From: Candidatus Nezhaarchaeales archaeon
Lineage (GTDB): Archaea > Thermoproteota > Methanomethylicia > Nezhaarchaeales > JAWCJE01
Direction: 5' to 3'
Assembly (NCBI GenBank): GCA_038853715.1
Contig: JAWCJE010000002.1
Location: 74,719-119,145, forward strand
DNA: 44,427 nucleotides
The notes under the pieces are model-generated. The model was not told the DNA's origin. It was given only the letters and a program-made list of their open reading frames with translations, and made no database searches. Position numbers and translations under genes: made by a program. Positions 23,648 to 32,823 of this stretch are shown here, in pieces. How positions within the stretch are numbered: position 1 is the stretch's first letter; the number at the start of each line of letters is the position of its first letter.

Positions 23648-24400
23648 TTACTCGTATTTTGAGCACGAACAGCCCTTCTCCTTAGGTATGAACTTTAAGG
23701 ATTCTAAGATTACACGTTTAGCCTCCATGCTTTTTCCGCGCATAACCTCTAAGACCTCTCTAAAGGTTAACCTATCTTGTAGGCCTGCGGCGTAGTTTGT
23801 ACAGATACAAAGCATTGCGTAGCAAATACCCAACTCCCTAGCTAGTACAGCTTCAGGGATACCGCTCATACCTACAACGTCGCATTTCAATGCGCGCATC
23901 ATCCTTATCTCGGCCGGTGTTTCAAGCCTAGGCCCCTCAGTACACGCGTAAACACCCCTTGGTGAGAACCTAACGTTAAGCGCCTCACAAGCCCTTATTA
24001 AGGCGCTTCTAACCTCGGGGCAGTAGGGCTGCGTCATATCGACGTGGCGAACTGTAGGACCATCGTAGAATGTTTGAGCGCGAGCCTTAGTGAAGTCCAC
24101 GAAGTCGTCAATAACCACTAAATCTCCAGGTTTTAACTCCTCCTTACTTATGATACCTACTGCGCTCACCCCTATAATCCTCTCCACGTTTAATAGTTGA
24201 AGGGCCTTTATGTTAGCTCGGAAATTAACCTTATGAGGGGGTAGAACGTGGCCCTTACCATGGCGTGGGATGAAAAATAGCTCCTCCTTACCGATAGTCG
24301 TCTCGATAAGCTGAACTTCACCGTACGGGGTGTTAACCGTCATCTCTCTACCTTGAAGTAGCGTTTCAAGCCCCGATCCACCTATGATAGCTACCTTCAC
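23648..24400 (-). CDS. mtnP: S-methyl-5'-thioadenosine phosphorylase
   Basis: 250 residues, PNP/MTAP family. It splits methylthioadenosine from polyamine synthesis into adenine and methylthioribose-1-phosphate. GGSGLETLL at the N-terminus (phosphate site), IPRHGKGHVLPPHKVNFRAN (about 43-62), YACTEGPRLETPAEIRMMRA (about 149-168) and VVGMSGIPEAVLARELGICY are the typical MTAP blocks; the last is usually GMTGMPE, so a related nucleoside (inosine-type) substrate cannot be ruled out. The start overlaps the end of the DUF373 gene by four bases. It converges on pepQ. Confidence 0.88.
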   Translation of the reverse strand: MKVAIIGGSGLETLLQGREMTVNTPYGEVQLIETTIGKEELFFIPRHGKGHVLPPHKVNFRANIKALQLLNVERIIGVSAVGIISKEELKPGDLVVIDDFVDFTKARAQTFYDGPTVRHVDMTQPYCPEVRSALIRACEALNVRFSPRGVYACTEGPRLETPAEIRMMRALKCDVVGMSGIPEAVLARELGICYAMLCICTNYAAGLQDRLTFREVLEVMRGKSMEAKRVILESLKFIPKEKGCSCSKYE

Positions 24401-25530
24401 TTTTCACCCCCCAGCTTCTTCGTTACCTTCTCGTATACTATGAACGTTAATACTAAGGAGGCACAGGTAAGGGAGGTTAGAAGCATCCAAGTTAAGAACC
24501 CTAGAGGGCTTAATGAGGGATCGTTTAATAGGGCCGTCACCTCCCGTAGAACAAATATGAACATGAGGCAAAAAACCAGCGTAACTACCTCATGCCATAG
24601 CTTTGGGGCTCCGCTTACGTACTTTTCAACACCTCGACCTACGATCAGGATTATTATGCCGACCATTATTATATCGCTAGCGTAAACCTTGAAGGGTAAG
24701 GCTCCTCCACCCCTTAACGCTAAGAATACCCCAAGAAGCCTCGGTACGTTTGAAAGGCTTAGGAGCTCAGGTTTTAACTCCACTTGTTTAACTACTGAGT
24801 CAGCCCCTAAGTATAGGGCTACGCCGAACGTTAATAACGCTATTAGCGAGCTGAAGAACATTATCGGCGACTTCGACCACGCCCTTACGACTTTCTCGTC
24901 CACGCGGAAGCCCTTAATAAACATAATAAACCCGGCCGCGATCATTAACGCTATTCCAGCGTAGCTCAGTAGGTTAAGTATGGTGAGTACAGCTAAAGCT
25001 ATTATAAAAAGCCCAGGTATACCTAGGAAGAAGGGTGAATACCTAGGATCCTCAACCATTAACCTTAAGTACCTCGTAAATAGGAGATACGTTTCCTCAA
25101 CCCCCCGGGACTGCCTAATAACCACCCTCCTAACAGATGCTATAGGTACCTTAGACTGTATGATTGGTAGTACCTCTTCATCGGATACTCCGTCACTAAC
25201 TAGGATAACGCTATCAGCGGGGAAAACCTTTAACACCTCGTTTAACTCTGAAGCTACCTTAATATCGGCTTCAACACCTCGCCCCCCTGAACCAGTAATA
25301 GTGGCTACTTCACAGGTATAACGTTCATCGGAGAGGAGGCTTCTATATACTTGAAGGGCTGCGAACATGGCGTTCGCGTCAGCATCCTCAGGCTCGCGCA
25401 TTATAAACTCCATGGCCGCTTTTAAATTAGCTTCCCGCCCTAATATAGGGGTCTTAATACCCGTAGTTCTACCTACATCGTTATCCCGATCAACGTATAA
25501 AACCAATATTCGCTTTTTATCGGAAGCCAA
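24397..25530 (-). CDS. DUF373 family membrane protein
   Basis: 377 residues with TTG start. The N-terminal half (1-170) is a soluble alpha/beta domain opening ILVLYVDRDNDVGRTTGIKT, with TGSGGRGVEADIKVASELNE and VILVSDGVSDEEVLPII, the pattern of archaeal DUF373 proteins. The C-terminal half has about six membrane helices (about 172-370). The function is unknown; the family is archaeal. It is followed by the MTAP gene with a four-base overlap. Confidence 0.88.
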   Translation of the reverse strand: MASDKKRILVLYVDRDNDVGRTTGIKTPILGREANLKAAMEFIMREPEDADANAMFAALQVYRSLLSDERYTCEVATITGSGGRGVEADIKVASELNEVLKVFPADSVILVSDGVSDEEVLPIIQSKVPIASVRRVVIRQSRGVEETYLLFTRYLRLMVEDPRYSPFFLGIPGLFIIALAVLTILNLLSYAGIALMIAAGFIMFIKGFRVDEKVVRAWSKSPIMFFSSLIALLTFGVALYLGADSVVKQVELKPELLSLSNVPRLLGVFLALRGGGALPFKVYASDIIMVGIIILIVGRGVEKYVSGAPKLWHEVVTLVFCLMFIFVLREVTALLNDPSLSPLGFLTWMLLTSLTCASLVLTFIVYEKVTKKLGGEK

Positions 25531-25607
25531 TAGGTGGAAGCCTCCGTCTTTAAATTCTAGCTTTTAACCTAGATATAAAGCTAGGAAAAAAGTTTAAATA
25601 GTGCTAG

Positions 25608-26444
25608 TCAACCGTTACCCGCCTCTACTAACGCTTTAAACTCGTCGAAATTTAATCTCTCACCCCTACTTATCTTCTCTTTAGCCTCCTCAGCAATCCT
25701 CCTACGCTGAATTAAAGCCTCCTGGTTCCTCCTCTCCAAGTCTTTAAGCCGCGTTAGAATCATTTCACGCCTTTTAATGGATAACTCCTCAGATACTCTT
25801 CGTACGTCTTCCTTTAAGCTTTTAACCCGAATGTTAATGGGTTTAAGGATATCTCCTACCTTATTCACTTCGCCAGTAAGGTTAGCTATCTCCTGCCTAA
25901 TACTGTTTACTCGCTCAATTAATGAACGTATTGAGTCTTGTAACGTATTCAACTGCCCCCGTAACGCTTCAATCTGTCGCTCCTTAACGCTGATCTGCGC
26001 ATCAATACCGCGTATTTCCTCATAAACGGCTAATCGTGCTTTAACATTCTCTATGGTTAAAACAAGCCGCCTATCATCCTCCCGAGGTAGGGTTGGCGTA
26101 GTTTGATACTTCCACTCTAACTCCTCATATATTTTCCGCAACTCATTTTCGGGTTTACCAGCCCTCCTTAGTAGGATGGATCGTTTACTTCTTAATAGCT
26201 TCAAGTCCTCGATATGCTTCGAAATTTCATCCTTTACCCTTACACGCTCATCCTTCAATTCCGCTATCCGTTTAAATAGATTTAAACGTTCACGTTTCAA
26301 TTCGCGAATTCTAGATGTAAGCTCCTTAAGCTCATTTAGCTTCTTCTGTTTTTCAGCGTATAATTCTGAAAGCTCCTTCTTCTTCTTAAGCAGGAGGTCT
26401 TCCAGCTTCTCAGCTTCTTCAAGCTCTACACTCTTATTCAACAA
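25608..26444 (-). CDS. Archaeal coiled-coil protein (COG1340-like)
   Basis: 278 residues, nearly all heptad-rich coiled coil: residues about 1-110 and about 125-240 are rich in Leu, Glu, Lys and Arg, with a short break near 110-122 (WKYQTTPTLPREDDRRLVL). That break with its TPTLPREDD motif and the final LNFDEFKALVEAG match the uncharacterised archaeal coiled-coil family COG1340. No enzyme motif. It lies 78 bases upstream of the DUF373 gene on the same strand. Confidence 0.8.
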   Translation of the reverse strand: MLNKSVELEEAEKLEDLLLKKKKELSELYAEKQKKLNELKELTSRIRELKRERLNLFKRIAELKDERVRVKDEISKHIEDLKLLRSKRSILLRRAGKPENELRKIYEELEWKYQTTPTLPREDDRRLVLTIENVKARLAVYEEIRGIDAQISVKERQIEALRGQLNTLQDSIRSLIERVNSIRQEIANLTGEVNKVGDILKPINIRVKSLKEDVRRVSEELSIKRREMILTRLKDLERRNQEALIQRRRIAEEAKEKISRGERLNFDEFKALVEAGNG

Positions 26445-26526
26445 TTCTCCCTCTACGCGTTTAAAGCGTTAAAAAGATTAAACAACAAAGCATTAAAGCT
26501 TACTTCTACTGGGGAATAAAAAAGAG
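26445..26526. other. Short AT-rich spacer upstream of the coiled-coil gene
   Basis: Promoter-like AT-rich DNA (GTTTAATCTTTTTAACG on the minus strand) about 20-30 bases from the coiled-coil start. No other feature. Confidence 0.3.
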
Positions 26527-26690
26527 CTATTCGAGTACTACGTAGTAGTATGCGCCCTTTGCTTTAATGTTGAAGCGTCCTTCCCGATTGCACTTAACGC
26601 CTTCCTTATAGCTTCCATAGGGCTTCGTCCTCCCTCTACGAAGCCGTTAGCTTCCACGTTGACGTAAAGCGTTTCCCGTTTTTAATTATA
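26527..26690 (-). pseudogene. Truncated, frameshifted gene fragment
   Basis: Minus-strand reading ETLYVNVEANGFVEGGRSPM-EAIRKALSAIGK, then, after a one-base shift, GRFNIKAKGAYYYVVLE and a stop at about 26527. Both halves look strongly coding and join smoothly, but there is an in-frame stop immediately upstream and no start. Either a decayed gene fragment or the end of an unrecognised small protein with a sequencing frameshift. The family is not recognised. Confidence 0.4.
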
Positions 26691-26933
26691 AAAATGGAAA
26701 TGCGAAATAACTTCTCCACGTTACCATCACGTAAAATACTGTAAACAAGGCAAAAGTTAATTCGGAGCCCTCGTTTAAGAAAAGTTCCTTTTAATTCCCT
26801 AAAAGGGATTCGTTGAAGGAGCCCCTAAACTAGTCCTTAAGTATTAATCCATGTGGAATTCTATTTTCAAGTTCTCCGGTAAAAATAATGACTAAGAAAC
26901 CCATATTTCCAATGTTGTCCTCAGCGGAAATAA
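26691..26933. other. Intergenic AT-rich region
   Basis: No open frame of interest, no RNA signature and no repeat recognised before the palindromic element at 26934. Confidence 0.3.
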
Positions 26934-27003
26934 GAACTCACCTCAAAACTCCATTCTTTAACTTAACTGGTTAACCTCTTGTTAAGAGTTTTGAAATGAC
27001 TTC
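26934..27003 (+). repeat. 70-bp imperfect palindromic element, copy C
   Basis: GAACTCACCTCAAAACTCC at the left and AAGAGTTTTGAAATGACTTC at the right form the terminal arms, with TTAACTGGTTAA in the middle. The arms have drifted at GC of the TTGCA core. It ends 18 bases beyond the stop of the GPN GTPase gene, so it may lie in its 3' untranslated region. Confidence 0.7.
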
Positions 27004-27021
27004 AAGGTTAAGCTTAATGTT

Positions 27022-27798
27022 TTAAAGCTTGTATAACTCAACAGTTTCTTCGCCACCACCTGCCACTACCCTTTGAATTAATCCGTATAACTCTTCAAGT
27101 CCTTCTTCACGTTTTGCTGAAACCGGAATTGGTTCAGGGAAGGCCTCCATCTCAGCAAGCATTCTACATACCCTTTGGCTTACTTCACGGTTTAAACCGT
27201 AAGTCTCCTTTCCCACGGCGTCTATGAAGTCCTCGGGGTTATTCAGCCAGTTAATAACTTGTTGAAGCCTTTCCTTTGATACTAAATCCGATTTAGATAA
27301 AACGTTTACCTGGGGCTTCAGTAGCCTATAATGAACAGACGTCGCTAGTAGAAGAGCTGAAACTAGGTTACTCGGCCTTTCAACGAATATGGAGTCTATC
27401 AGGTAAACCACGCAGCTTCTCTCAGCGCTAAGCGTTGACACTATGTAGGGGCCTACGTTTCTAAACGCGAAGACCTCCATCTGCCCCGAGGTATCGATTA
27501 TAGCGTAATCAGCCTCCAGGTTCACTATCTCCTCCTTTATCTGTTCAATATGGGCCGCGATCATATCGGTGGCTGCTATTAAAGCTCCGTTAGGTCCTAG
27601 ATTATAATCCTTCATAACGTTTTCAACGTTAACATAATCTCTCACGTCGACATCAGGCCCGTAAGGTAGCCAGGAAGCCCCAGGGTCAAGGTTAACGGTT
27701 ATATTGCTAAGCTCATGATCGGAAAGCCAGTTTGAAAACGCGTTAACCAAGGTTGATTTACCGCTTCCAGCGGTCCCTATAAACCAGACGGTGAAAAT
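27022..27798 (-). CDS. GPN-loop GTPase, probable ATT start
   Basis: About 258 residues. Archaeal homologue of eukaryotic GPN1-3 GTPases (RNA polymerase assembly). The Walker A motif FTVWFIGTAGSGKSTLVNAF lies upstream of the first ATG/GTG, so the gene must start earlier. In that frame there is no ATG, GTG or TTG before an in-frame TAA; ATT at 27798-27796, directly after GGGAGGT, is the best candidate and yields the normal N-terminus. The GPN loop is in NLGPNGALI, DTSGQMEVF is the switch II-like motif, and NVLSKSDL the base-recognition NKxD-type motif. It starts 14 bases after the CinA-like gene ends. Confidence 0.88.
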   Translation of the reverse strand: MFTVWFIGTAGSGKSTLVNAFSNWLSDHELSNITVNLDPGASWLPYGPDVDVRDYVNVENVMKDYNLGPNGALIAATDMIAAHIEQIKEEIVNLEADYAIIDTSGQMEVFAFRNVGPYIVSTLSAERSCVVYLIDSIFVERPSNLVSALLLATSVHYRLLKPQVNVLSKSDLVSKERLQQVINWLNNPEDFIDAVGKETYGLNREVSQRVCRMLAEMEAFPEPIPVSAKREEGLEELYGLIQRVVAGGGEETVELYKL

Positions 27799-27811
27799 AT
27801 GACCTCCCTCC

Positions 27812-28615
27812 CTACTTAACGTTTAACCCTTCAAGGATTCCGCCCCTCACTTTAACGGCCTCCTTAAGCCCCTCTAAAGCCTTAAACACCGCTTTACGTA
27901 CTTCCCCCTCAGCGCCAACGGCTGATACGTGTAGTTCTATAGTTGATCCGCCCTCATGACCTTTAGGATGCGACTTTATATAGACGTTTTCACAACCCCT
28001 CATAACCTCTTCTATTAACGGGGCTAGGGATGATTCAAGCATCCCCTTCACGGTAACGGCTGCCTCGTAAAACGTTAAACCCTTAACTAGGCTTTTAAGT
28101 AGTGGAACTACGTGAAGTTCAAACATAGCCTCCATCTCCCGCGGTACACCTGGAAGGCTAACGATCGTTACGTCGTTCACCGTTAAAAGGGATCCAGGCG
28201 CAGTTCCAATAGGGTTTGAAAGAGCCTTAGCACCCCTAGGTAGGTACGCCATCTTAACCCTTGAAGGGGTAAGTTCAAGCCCCATGGCGTCATATTTAGC
28301 TTTAACCATATCATAAGCCTCCCGATTAAGCTCTAAGGAAAGCCCACAGCCTTCAGCAACACCCTTAAGCGTTATATCGTCGAAGGTAGGCCCAAGCCCC
28401 CCACTAGTTATAATGATGTTGGGGCGCCTACCCATTGCCTCCTTAACGATCGAAGCCACTTCGTCCATCTGATCCCCTACAACCGTTATCCTACGTACAC
28501 GTCCGCCAAGACTGGTTACGCGCCTAGCCATCCATGAAGCGTTAGTATTAACCGTTTTACCTATAAGTAGCTCATTACCCGTACAAATAATTTCAACTAC
28601 GGGTTGCTTAACCAT
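27812..28615 (-). CDS. CinA-like molybdopterin-binding domain protein
   Basis: 267 residues. PVVEIICTGNELLIGKTVNT (about 4-23) and IITSGGLGPTFDDITLKGVA (about 63-82) are hallmarks of the MoCF/CinA nucleotide-binding domain, related to nicotinamide-nucleotide pyrophosphatase or FAD pyrophosphatase activity in characterised members. The C-terminal deamidase domain of bacterial CinA is absent, as in many archaeal versions. ATG 28615 gives the family N-terminus; a longer frame to 28657 would overlap the zinc-ribbon gene. Operon order: zinc ribbon, CinA-like, GPN GTPase. Confidence 0.88.
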   Translation of the reverse strand: MVKQPVVEIICTGNELLIGKTVNTNASWMARRVTSLGGRVRRITVVGDQMDEVASIVKEAMGRRPNIIITSGGLGPTFDDITLKGVAEGCGLSLELNREAYDMVKAKYDAMGLELTPSRVKMAYLPRGAKALSNPIGTAPGSLLTVNDVTIVSLPGVPREMEAMFELHVVPLLKSLVKGLTFYEAAVTVKGMLESSLAPLIEEVMRGCENVYIKSHPKGHEGGSTIELHVSAVGAEGEVRKAVFKALEGLKEAVKVRGGILEGLNVK

Positions 28616-28635
28616 TAAGCGAACAAGCCTCCACC

Positions 28636-28833
28636 CTACTTCTTCTTTAACCACCAACGAAGGTATTCTTTACGCATCTGTTCACGCTCATCCTCCTTAA
28701 CGTTTAAACCCTTACTTCTTCGTACTGCCTCATACTCTTCACGGGTCATGGATAACCCGCAAGCCCTACAAATATACATAAACCTCATACGATCAAACTT
28801 AAACTCGCCGCCACACTCGGGACAGGTAGGCAT
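28636..28833 (-). CDS. Small zinc-ribbon protein
   Basis: 65 residues. MPTCPECGGEFKFDRMRFMY-ICRACGLSM gives two CxxC pairs (4-7 and about 22-25) for one zinc ribbon; the rest is a charged helix with DEREQMRKEYLRWWLKKK at the C-terminus. Such small archaeal ribbon proteins are common next to informational genes; the function is unknown. It begins the minus-strand operon with the CinA-like and GPN GTPase genes. Confidence 0.8.
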   Translation of the reverse strand: MPTCPECGGEFKFDRMRFMYICRACGLSMTREEYEAVRRSKGLNVKEDEREQMRKEYLRWWLKKK

Positions 28834-28967
28834 TATTACTCACACTAAGTGTTTTACTCGTAGCTATCCCCCTATAAATGATTGGCGCCCTTAGTAAGCG
28901 TTAGCCTTTAAATCCTGCGGGTTTAGCATTACGGTAGAGAGCTTTAAACATTGTTCGGTAGGAAACC

Positions 28968-30074
28968 ATGAAGCTCGAAGTGTTAAGGCCTGACTCCATC
29001 CTAGTGTGGAGGAACGAGGAAGTACTTCACCGGCTTTCCTGGTATTACCAGGTTATGCGTAACATGAAGCCGGCGAAGTACCTCATATGTAAGAAGTTGG
29101 AGTTTAAAGGGGATCTATCCGGTTTAACCGAGGAGCTCTGGGAACAGCACGATAAGCTTCATGAGCTTCTCTTAGATATTCAGCGTAAAATAGCCGAAGG
29201 CAACTTAAACCTAGAGTCCCTACCAACACCGAAGCAAAGCTTTCTCGACCTAAAGATCGAGCTAGTAAAGAGGATGCTAATGAATTGCTGCTTCTGCGAA
29301 CGCCGTTGCGGCGTAAATAGGTTGAAGGGAGAGAAAGGCTTCTGCCGCTTAAATACCGAGACTAGGGTCGCTACTTGGTTTCACCATTATGGAGAGGAGG
29401 CACCCCTAGTCCCAAGCGGAACTATATTCTTCACGTCGTGCAACTTCAAATGCCAATTCTGCCAGAACTGGGATATATCTACTAACCCTAAGAACGGCGT
29501 CGAAGTATCATCGAGAGAATTAGCGGCTATAGCTAAAATCCTTAGAGATGAGGGCTGTAGAAACATAAACTACGTGGGCGGGGAGCCAACGCCGAACCTC
29601 CATACGATCGTTGAATCGCTTAAACATATGGACGTCAACGTCCCCTTACTATGGAACAGCAATATGTACTGTAGCCTAGAAACCATGAAGATTCTTAAGG
29701 ACCTAATCGATATATGGCTACCCGACTTTAAGTATTTTAACGATAGATGCGCTGAACGCCTTTCAAAGGTACCAAACTACTTCGCCGTAGTATCAAGGAA
29801 TCACGTAATAGCGCATGAATCCGGCAACATGATAATCCGCCATCTAGTACTACCAAACCACTTAGAATGTTGTACTAAGCCGCTACTAAAATGGATCGCT
29901 AAGAACCTACCTAACGCCCTAGTTAACATAATGGAGCAGTACCGCCCCGAGCACGTAGTAGCAAAGCATCCTGAGCTTTACCCTGATATCGCGCGTAGAC
30001 CTACCAAGACCGAAATGAGTGAAGCATACTCATTAGCTAACGAATTAGGAATAGTCTGGGAGGCGGTCTCTTAA
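28968..30074 (+). CDS. Radical-SAM protein, PflX-like (COG1313)
   Basis: 368 residues. The radical-SAM motif CNFKCQFCQNW (C-x3-C-x2-C) is at about 161-171. It is preceded by a second cysteine region, NCCFCERRCGVNRLKGEKGF-C (about 104-124), typical of PflX proteins, and followed by NYVGGEPTPNL (about 201-211), the GGEP SAM-binding motif. Members resemble pyruvate-formate-lyase activating enzymes; the substrate is unknown. The C-terminal part (LPDFKYFND, MEQYRP) fits the family. It starts divergently from the zinc-ribbon operon. Confidence 0.85.
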   Translation: MKLEVLRPDSILVWRNEEVLHRLSWYYQVMRNMKPAKYLICKKLEFKGDLSGLTEELWEQHDKLHELLLDIQRKIAEGNLNLESLPTPKQSFLDLKIELVKRMLMNCCFCERRCGVNRLKGEKGFCRLNTETRVATWFHHYGEEAPLVPSGTIFFTSCNFKCQFCQNWDISTNPKNGVEVSSRELAAIAKILRDEGCRNINYVGGEPTPNLHTIVESLKHMDVNVPLLWNSNMYCSLETMKILKDLIDIWLPDFKYFNDRCAERLSKVPNYFAVVSRNHVIAHESGNMIIRHLVLPNHLECCTKPLLKWIAKNLPNALVNIMEQYRPEHVVAKHPELYPDIARRPTKTEMSEAYSLANELGIVWEAVS

Positions 30075-30159
30075 TAAAGAGACCCGCATAGCGGTAATTA
30101 ACCACCCCCTCCACCTTCACATTTAGTAACTATAACGCCCTATGGTTGTCGAGTAACGT

Positions 30160-31215
30160 ATGCCCAACGACGTTGACCATTTAGAGCGCCTCTTCATAAC
30201 CCTTTCGGGGGAGCATGAACACCTTCCTAGGTCCGAGGTCGTAGCCATACTTGAAGCCGAGAATATCCCATTCAGCGGGGAGCGTAAAATCGGAGCCGTA
30301 TTAAGCCTATCAGCACCATTAGCCGCGGCAAAGGTGTTAGCTCAACGTGCATCATTATCCTCGGAATGCTGTAAAGAATTATTTAATTGTAATGCGCAGC
30401 TAAATGAAATACTTAAACAAGCAAGACAGATCGATTGGAGCCAACTAATACCTAAAGGATCCTTCGCAGTCAGAGTTGAGCGTAAAGGGTTAAGGGTTTC
30501 ATCCTTAAAAACAGTGGAGATAGAGCAAGCCTTAGGTAAGCTAATCCTAGACCAGCTTAAGGGACGTGTTAAAGTAAGGCTTAAAGGCGCTCAAACAGTT
30601 GTTAGAGGCCTCCTACAAGATCATCACTTCTGGTTGGGTATACTACTCTCTAAAGTTGATAAATTGCAGTTCGCTATTAGGAGGCCTCGAGCTAAGCCTT
30701 TCTTCCATCCTAGCGCTTTACCACCCAAGATGGCTAGGTTATTCGTAAACCTAGCTCGAGCCCAAAGAGGTGAAGTATTCTTCGACCCCTTCACCGGTAC
30801 TGGTAGCCTCCTTATCGAGGCGGGGCTTATAGGCTGCCTTCCGATCGGATGTGATGTAGACATTAAAATGGTTAAGGGGGCCCTCCTAAACTTAAGATAC
30901 TACGGCTTACACGGCCTTATACTGCTTGCTGACGCCCGAAAAATCCCAACCGTTAGAGCAGCAGCGATAGCTTACGACCCGCCCTACGGCAGGGTTTCAT
31001 CACTTAAAGGAGCTACCTTAAGCGATATCCTCTCAAGCTCTTTAGGGGAATCCCTACAAATCCTTAAGCCAGCGGGCTACCTATGCTTAGCCAGCCCGAC
31101 ATGGATGAACATACTCGATCTAGCCTCTGAGAAAGGGTTTAAGCCTATCGAGCATCATACCGTAAGGATCCATAGATCATTAACTAGGAGGATAGTTGTA
31201 CTTAAGAAGGGGTGA
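30160..31215 (+). CDS. trmG10: tRNA (guanine10-N2)-methyltransferase (Trm-G10, THUMP)
   Basis: 351 residues. N-terminal THUMP/ferredoxin-like region (about 1-165), then a Rossmann methylase: RPRAKPFFHPSALPPKMARL (about 172-191), FDPFTGTGSLLIEAGLIGC (about 208-226) as SAM site and AYDPPYGR (about 272-279) as catalytic N-DPPY-type motif. It makes m2G/m2,2G at position 10; the tRNAs here have G10. It ends 10 bases before RNase Z, giving a small tRNA-maturation operon. Confidence 0.92.
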   Translation: MPNDVDHLERLFITLSGEHEHLPRSEVVAILEAENIPFSGERKIGAVLSLSAPLAAAKVLAQRASLSSECCKELFNCNAQLNEILKQARQIDWSQLIPKGSFAVRVERKGLRVSSLKTVEIEQALGKLILDQLKGRVKVRLKGAQTVVRGLLQDHHFWLGILLSKVDKLQFAIRRPRAKPFFHPSALPPKMARLFVNLARAQRGEVFFDPFTGTGSLLIEAGLIGCLPIGCDVDIKMVKGALLNLRYYGLHGLILLADARKIPTVRAAAIAYDPPYGRVSSLKGATLSDILSSSLGESLQILKPAGYLCLASPTWMNILDLASEKGFKPIEHHTVRIHRSLTRRIVVLKKG

Positions 31216-31225
31216 GGACCTCCAT

Positions 31226-32143
31226 ATGAGTATCCTAATAGTCACCCTAGGCACATCGGCTAGCATACCGACGAATAGTAGAAGCCTTCCATGCATACTG
31301 GTTAAGAGGAACGGTGAGAAACTACTGTTTGACTGCGGTGAAGGTTGTCAGCGTCAAATGATTAAAGCCAATGTAGGTTTTGGCGGTAGGATGAACATTT
31401 TCATTTCACATATGCACGGCGACCACGTCCTAGGCTTAGCTGGACTACTTCAAACCATGTCGTTAATGAGGCGGGTCAATCCTTTACAAATCTTCGGGCC
31501 GAAGGGTATTTTGGATTTTATAAACGCCATACGTGAAACCGTCAAGTTCACCTTAACCTTCCCCTTACAGGTTAAGGAGGTAAGTGAAGGCTTAGTTTAC
31601 GAGGGTCAAGGCTTCCAGGTTTACTCGACATGGGTTAATCATTCTGTTCCAACCCTTGCATACTCTTTAGTAGAACGTGAAAGACCGGGCGTTTTCCATC
31701 CTGAGAAGGCAAATCAACTCGGAGTACCTAAAGGCCCCCTCTGGAAGAAGCTTCAGGAAGGAGTAGCGGTCACACTTAATGATGGCAGGGTTATAAGGCC
31801 TGAACAAGTTTTAGGTCCTCCACGCCGCGGCTTTAAAGTAACCTATAGTAGTGATACAGCTCCGTGTAGCTCCCTAATCAACCTGGCTCGAGATGCTGAC
31901 GTACTAATCCATGAAGCCACCTTAAGCGATAGCCTCATGGATAAGGCTATAGCTGAAAAACATTCAACCCCGAGCTTAGCAGCTCAAGTAGCCAAAGAAG
32001 CTAACGTTAAACTGTTAATCTTAACCCACATAAGCCCTAGATATAAACGTGCAGACCTCCTAATTAGACGCGCAAGAAACATCTTCCCCAACATCGTAGT
32101 GGCTAAAGACTTCGATAAGTTCACGCTAAGAAGAACGATATGA
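31226..32143 (+). CDS. rnz: Ribonuclease Z (tRNA 3' endonuclease)
   Basis: 305 residues. Removes the 3' trailer of pre-tRNA. The metallo-beta-lactamase motif SHMHGDHVLGLAGLLQTM is at about 61-78; further zinc ligands are the His in WVNHSVPTLAYSL, Asp in YSSDTAPC and His in LILTHISPRY. ATG 31226, following GGGGTGAGG, gives the canonical MSILIVTLGTSASIPT start. It is needed here because at least four of the five tRNA genes lack an encoded CCA. Confidence 0.95.
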   Translation: MSILIVTLGTSASIPTNSRSLPCILVKRNGEKLLFDCGEGCQRQMIKANVGFGGRMNIFISHMHGDHVLGLAGLLQTMSLMRRVNPLQIFGPKGILDFINAIRETVKFTLTFPLQVKEVSEGLVYEGQGFQVYSTWVNHSVPTLAYSLVERERPGVFHPEKANQLGVPKGPLWKKLQEGVAVTLNDGRVIRPEQVLGPPRRGFKVTYSSDTAPCSSLINLARDADVLIHEATLSDSLMDKAIAEKHSTPSLAAQVAKEANVKLLILTHISPRYKRADLLIRRARNIFPNIVVAKDFDKFTLRRTI

Positions 32144-32168
32144 AGCCACCCTTTAATACGGCCACCTC

Positions 32169-32600
32169 TTAATCACGCGGCATAGGCTCCTCATATTTAG
32201 GCCTCCCTCCAGAGGTTGGAGGTGCTAACCAGTTTATTAGGGCCTCATCCTTATTAGTCTCTACGATGACCTCTATAGGCCCTAATGGCGACTCGCCTTT
32301 AGGGAGGCAAAACGTTACGCGGCCAACGTAAGCCGCCTGCTTATGGAGATAAAACCTAACCACGCCGCTACTTGAGTACCTTTTAATCATAGCTCTAGCC
32401 GCGTCAAGTATTTGCTGCCTCCTTAACGCCTCGTGAAGTTTTAGTAAAGCCTCAGGGCTATCAGCCTCACCAACCATGAACTTCCCGTCTCCCTCCTCTT
32501 TGACGTAAAGCCTTTGAGGAGTCACTATGTTCTCGATGGCCTTCCTAACCTTATCCGGGTCCTCGGTCTCGTGAACCTCCGCTTTCACCCTTACCAACAT
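32169..32600 (-). CDS. RNA-binding protein PF01877 (COG1325)
   Basis: 143 residues from ATG 32600; a TTG at 32618 would add six. VKAEVHETEDPDKVRKAIEN is the opening of archaeal PF01877 (DUF54) proteins, and RRQQILDAARAMIKR, FYLHKQAAYVGRVTFC and SPLGPIEVIVET are typical inner blocks. The domain is thought to bind RNA and is often encoded near exosome or ribosome genes. Its neighbour, the small kinase at 32824, is the frequent partner in archaea. Confidence 0.85.
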   Translation of the reverse strand: MLVRVKAEVHETEDPDKVRKAIENIVTPQRLYVKEEGDGKFMVGEADSPEALLKLHEALRRQQILDAARAMIKRYSSSGVVRFYLHKQAAYVGRVTFCLPKGESPLGPIEVIVETNKDEALINWLAPPTSGGRPKYEEPMPRD

Positions 32601-32823
32601 ACGCTTCAACAACCTCAATACTTCTTTTAAGTAGATACCTGTAAAAGAACCCTTTGCTTAATACTTAAGCGTCCTTAAGGATCTACAAGTAATACCAACC
32701 TTTAAAAGCTGGAGGAAAAAGCCTTGGTAACCTAGGTTTACACTTTCCTATTAGAGCTCCAGCGGAAACGCTAATTTTCAACCTAACCGATAAGCCTCCT
32801 CCCGTCGAAGCCTCAACCTTCGG

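Noticed and set aside
24440-25567. Chain of plus-strand open frames opposite the DUF373 gene
   Set aside because: All are antisense to a recognised gene and lack independent coding features.
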